From Antedon mediterranea (lineage: Eukaryota > Echinodermata > Crinoidea > Comatulida > Antedonidae), in assembly GCF_964355755.1 (NCBI RefSeq), contig NC_092671.1, positions 18,998,001 to 19,062,000 of the forward strand: a stretch of 64,000 nucleotides of DNA. The letters run 5' to 3'. Below the pieces are notes generated by a model. The model ran no database searches. It saw nothing but the letters and a program-made list of their open reading frames with translations, and was not told the origin of the DNA. Below are positions 60,422 through 64,000 of the stretch, piece after piece. Made by a program: the position numbers and the translations under genes. The number at the start of each line of letters is the position of its first letter. The first letter of the stretch is position 1.

Positions 60422-62388
60422 AAATAAATCTTTATTGGAAACGACACCTTTATATCGTGACACACGTGTCAAACGGTGCGTCCAAGAACAAATCAAAACT
60501 TATAATAAAAATGACAATAAATATACAAAAGTTAATAAAATGTAAAAAATAATTCAAAGAACTAATTATGTACAGATTAAACTTATAAAGAAGAACAACA
60601 CAAAAAAATTACTTATGGCATCAGGTATTACTATAGTAGATAGTAAACGTTTATTAATAGCAAGGGCTTACACTCATTAATAGAAGAAGTTTAGTAATTG
60701 ATTACTTAGTAGATTTCACTACACTGTATTAGAAGCTTTTGACTATCAATTATCAAAATCAGTTTTTTATTTTGAAGAGAAAATCAATTCAAAGTACCAT
60801 TTCATCAATTTAAACAACAAGGCAGAAGTGGTATTGAAATATCAATATTGGTTCCAATTATACTAAAACTATTTATTTTGTAATCAATAATAAGCAATTT
60901 TGTACGCTAATAAAAACAAGACAATGGACTTAATATAATGAAATTGTTACCGTTTAAACACTAGTGTCAAAATGAATGCAAACAGATGTTCTCATTTTTA
61001 TTATTAAAGTGCAGATATTCAAAAATAAATCTCAAACTAAGATTGTTATTAGGATAAATTCTTTGGTGATATTATTATGTGTACAATAAATGGGTCATGT
61101 CAAACTTTGAGTATGCCTTCATATAGTAGTACAATTATGCTATCATGTAGTAAAGTACAATCATGGACATATAAATATAGGTCCATGGTACAATTACTGT
61201 AAAATTAATGGTAAATAAGTTTATCGGTAGGCTCTTTGTATATGTGTGATAATTAAATTCAAAGCTATCAGAATTTACGAGAATGCAGTTAGCATTGGCA
61301 GTAACAGTAGTTTAGAAGTCAAGTTGCATTTTCTGTAAACTATCTCTTTGATTTATGGGCATCATATGGGTTAAATATCAACTGTGTTAATGAAGTATAA
61401 AAAGCACTTTATTTTTTAATGTTTACAAAATGAAATGCTTTAAATATTGTATATATATTGAAATTATTAATATCAAAATTGGAATAATTTGGTTACAACA
61501 ATGTCATTTGTGGCATTATCAATTAAGTTTGAACTTTAATTAGAACTTTAGTTAATTAGTTAGGGAGAGAGTGGTTTTAGACACAAAAACACTGTTTTTT
61601 GGTATGACAGTAAAAATATCAGTTTAACTAAAATATTTAAATACTTTCAGTTCTATGGGTATTGTATGTTAACTATTACCTGCAAACCATAGTACTCTAG
61701 CGTCATTTTACAGCTTAGGAAAGTATAGGTGTAACACCCATAAAATCAGTAAGAAATAGGGGGAAGTAGTAGAAATTGTATTTAAATCCTAGGAAGTAAT
61801 CCAAATACCCAAATGAAGGCTGTCTGTGTTTTCTGATGTAACAAATGAAATGTAGGTATAACTACAGTACTGTCATTTACAGTATACAACACAATACTAA
61901 TTACCATTTTGAAACAAATTAAAAGGGCAAAGAAATTGGAAAATTGTTGTGGTTCAATCATACTGTAACGACCTAATTCATGTACTGTAACATTTTGTTT
62001 TTAAAATTATATTATTTAATTTGTAGTTTTTTTTATAAACAATCATTAAACGAGGAAATATATTGAGCAGGGAAGTGTGAAAACAAATTATTATTGTTCA
62101 TTTATACAATGAATTTTGAATCTGTCAATTGATAAGAATTATTACTTGCACATTTATAAATCTACCTAAAATGTAAACACTTTTATTTTTTAACATTATG
62201 GATGGCAGTTACTATTGTACATAGTTTTACTTTTCCTTTAAAGAATATACATTGCATTACCAATACCAGGGAAGAGTGAAATTTCATGCATGTAATAATG
62301 AGTAGATACTGTACAAATACAGTAAGTCTGTTAGGTTACAATTGATTTGAATCAGCACCTGAATTCCATATATAGTGATCACGCTGAA

Positions 62389-62561
62389 AAGCTTATTAGG
62401 ACTACGTTACAGTATTTGAAAGACATTGTGAAATTTTGGTAATCATTGACATTTAACTTTTTGAGATATTTGTTAAACAAATATCTCAAAAAGTTAAATG
62501 TCAATGATTACCAAAATTTCACAATGTCTTTCAAATACTGTAACGTAGTCCTAATAAGCTT
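62389..62561. repeat. 173 bp perfect palindrome
   Basis: 86 bp arms start AAGCTTATTAGGACTACG and mirror exactly around a single central base near 62475 (TTTGTT-A-AACAAA). No mismatch was seen by eye. The match stops sharply at both ends. In the amphiphysin 5' intron. Confidence 0.95.
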
Positions 62562-62749
62562 ACACAAAAAGTGTACAGAAAGAAGAAGAATAAAGATTTC
62601 ATACAATAACAATAGGTGATCATTTTATTCTAAATGATCACCTAAAAATAACAAATTAGAGAACAAAAATATATAAAGAGAAACCTTATATACATTTATG
62701 AATTACACCAATAATTTTTTTAAGTATTTAAATTTGTGGCATTTTGCAT

Positions 62750-63085
62750 TGGTTTCTCTAGAGTATTCCATAATCTAGCACCATGATATGAAAAACTTTT
62801 TATATTCTGTTTTGGGTTTATCCAATTTTATTACATCCTTTGATCTTTTATTGTATGTGTCTAGTTTGGGTGTAAATAGTTCGTTTAGATACTGCGTTGA
62901 AACACTGGTTCTCGTCAGATCACCAAAGTATTATTTATATATATATATATTTATTTTTTATAGCTTTGTTAATTTTGTTTTTTATAGTTTATTTTGTATT
63001 TAATGTTTGTATTTCGTCCCTAATGATCAGCTTATGCTAGATGGATCACCCTCATTAAATATTGTTCAAATAAAAATGAAATAAA
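62750..63085 (+). mobile_element. LINE 3' end fragment
   Basis: Contains remnants such as TTCCATAATCTAGCACCATG and, at the end, GATCACCCTCATTAAATATT, then an A-rich tail with ATAAA words. The tail matches the inverted fragment at 34380-34490. No full frame is retained. Confidence 0.45.
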
Positions 63086-63714
63086 TAAAGTATCGTTGGG
63101 CCTGGTTGGGTTCTGAATGGGAAAATGTCTGGGAATACATGTCAATGCTGTATAGACTGAGAGTGTGTGGTGTAGTGTGTACAAATGGGTACCTAGTTAG
63201 GTCAAAGTACTAACTCCACTGATTACTAGGGTAGCTGCAAACAACATTTAATGGAAATATGTTTCCATACTTGCTTAATCAAAATAACTAGGGCAATAAT
63301 GTGAAAGCATCATTTGAACATACAATATAGAAATTGCATTATAATAAAACGCATTATCATTATTATCCTACTACTATAACTCATTGATTCAATTAAAAAG
63401 CTTCAAAGTTTATCTCTAACAGGATATATTCAATGGAAATGGATGACCTTAACATGGCACCAAGTAATGATCTATGTGTTGGTTTGATTCAACTTTTAAA
63501 GCTTCTATCCGATATCATCCCAAGATGATAGAAAAGGAAGTTACTAAGTATATACAACAATACAGGATTGCCTTATTTGGATGACTTTGGTTAAGGCTAC
63601 TGGAGCTTGTTATTGTTACAATAATTAAATACAAAACACCTTTTAGCTTATTGTTGTTTATTGTAATTGTTAATAAATGTTATAATAAAGAATTGTTCTC
63701 TTCCTCTACTACTA

Positions 63715-64000
63715 CTACAAGCCTGGTCACCATATCTACAACAAGACATCAATAAACTTGAGAAAATCCAACAACGAGCAACAAAACTTGTACCAGAACT
63801 CAGAAACTTGCCTTATGAAGAGCGCAGGATACAGCTTGGTTTACCAACTTTACTGGAAAGAAGGGAACGCAGAGACCTCATCGAAGTTTTTAAATTTTTG
63901 AATGGTTACGAAAATATAGATCGCCACTCCTTTTTTAAATTAGCATCTGAAGTTGGTCTAAATATCACTCGAGGCTCAACTTTTAAATTAAAGAAACCTA
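63715..64000 (+). pseudogene. LINE (CR1/Jockey-like) reverse transcriptase C-terminal region, runs off window
   Basis: An open plus-strand frame from 63718 to the window end reads QAWSPYLQQDINKLEKIQQR, ATKLVPELRNLPYEERRIQL, GLPTLLERRERRDLIEVFKF and further to the edge. This is the segment after the RT catalytic core in CR1/L2/Jockey-group elements (VWSPY, KVQRRATKL, LPTL..RR.R.DLI). The frame is intact for about 94 residues, but the RT core upstream is missing; a CTA microsatellite precedes it. It may be the end of a 5'-truncated copy. Confidence 0.85.

Larger units (their letters stand above)
58763..64000. other. Amphiphysin 5' intron, repeat-rich
   Basis: No exon of amphiphysin or another gene was found. 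The segment holds a poly-G run (58910-58921), a tRNA-headed SINE (about 59340-59590), a 28 bp array (60145-60421), a 173 bp palindrome (62389-62561), a LINE tail (62750-63085) and a LINE coding fragment (63715-64000). The rest is AT-rich with nothing recognised. Confidence 0.6.

Overview
This is AT-rich, intron-rich, repeat-laden animal nuclear DNA. The conserved genes have GT-AG introns of 0.1-4.7 kb. CTAG/AGGCCT-rich tracts, short inverted-repeat MITEs, a Penelope-like element, CR1-like LINE pieces and a tRNA-headed SINE point to a marine invertebrate deuterostome, most likely an echinoderm. That taxon is inferred from texture, not demonstrated.

Four conserved genes can be modelled. (1) UBE2Z-type ubiquitin-conjugating enzyme, + strand, 3810-7668, six exons; the N-terminus lies left of the window. 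(2) Cytosolic NAD-dependent glycerol-3-phosphate dehydrogenase (GPD1 type), - strand, 24764-17262, eight exons, complete at 351 codons. (3) A BTB-BACK-Kelch (kelch-like) protein, + strand, 34989-42072. Its first coding exon joins a 2.28 kb exon (797 codons), and a second possible first exon lies at 35633. (4) Amphiphysin/BIN1-type N-BAR plus SH3 protein, - strand, 58762-51080, ten exons (384 codons); the first exon(s) lie right of the window. UBE2Z and GPD1 converge, GPD1 and the kelch gene diverge, and the kelch gene and amphiphysin converge. They look like unrelated housekeeping or cytoskeletal/membrane genes with no functional cluster.

The rest is mostly mobile and tandem DNA. 1-182 is a CTAG-rich tract. 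183-3690 is a foldback element with ~730 bp inverted arms. A pogo-like MITE and a 3 x 212 bp tandem sit in UBE2Z introns. An inverted-repeat element begins about 20 bp after the UBE2Z stop. ~12100-15425 is a second foldback with ~1.2 kb arms. GPD1 introns carry further inverted repeats and one member of a family with microsatellite and hairpin ends. 26613-28497 is a ~37-copy 51 bp array. 28985-29940 and 38347-38505 hold more of the microsatellite-hairpin family. 29940-30990 holds a broken intronless kinase-like gene interrupted by two abutting perfect palindromes. The kelch intron contains a Penelope-like remnant with a GIY-YIG domain. 46830-50565 is a strikingly homogeneous 37-copy 101 bp array. 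Amphiphysin introns contain an array of NF-kB-like motifs, a 28 bp array, a 173 bp perfect palindrome and a LINE fragment running off the right edge.

No complete transposase, CRISPR array, rRNA or intact tRNA gene was found. The least explained items are the 101 bp array, the kB-like array, the abutting palindromes in the kinase pseudogene, and the microsatellite-hairpin element family.
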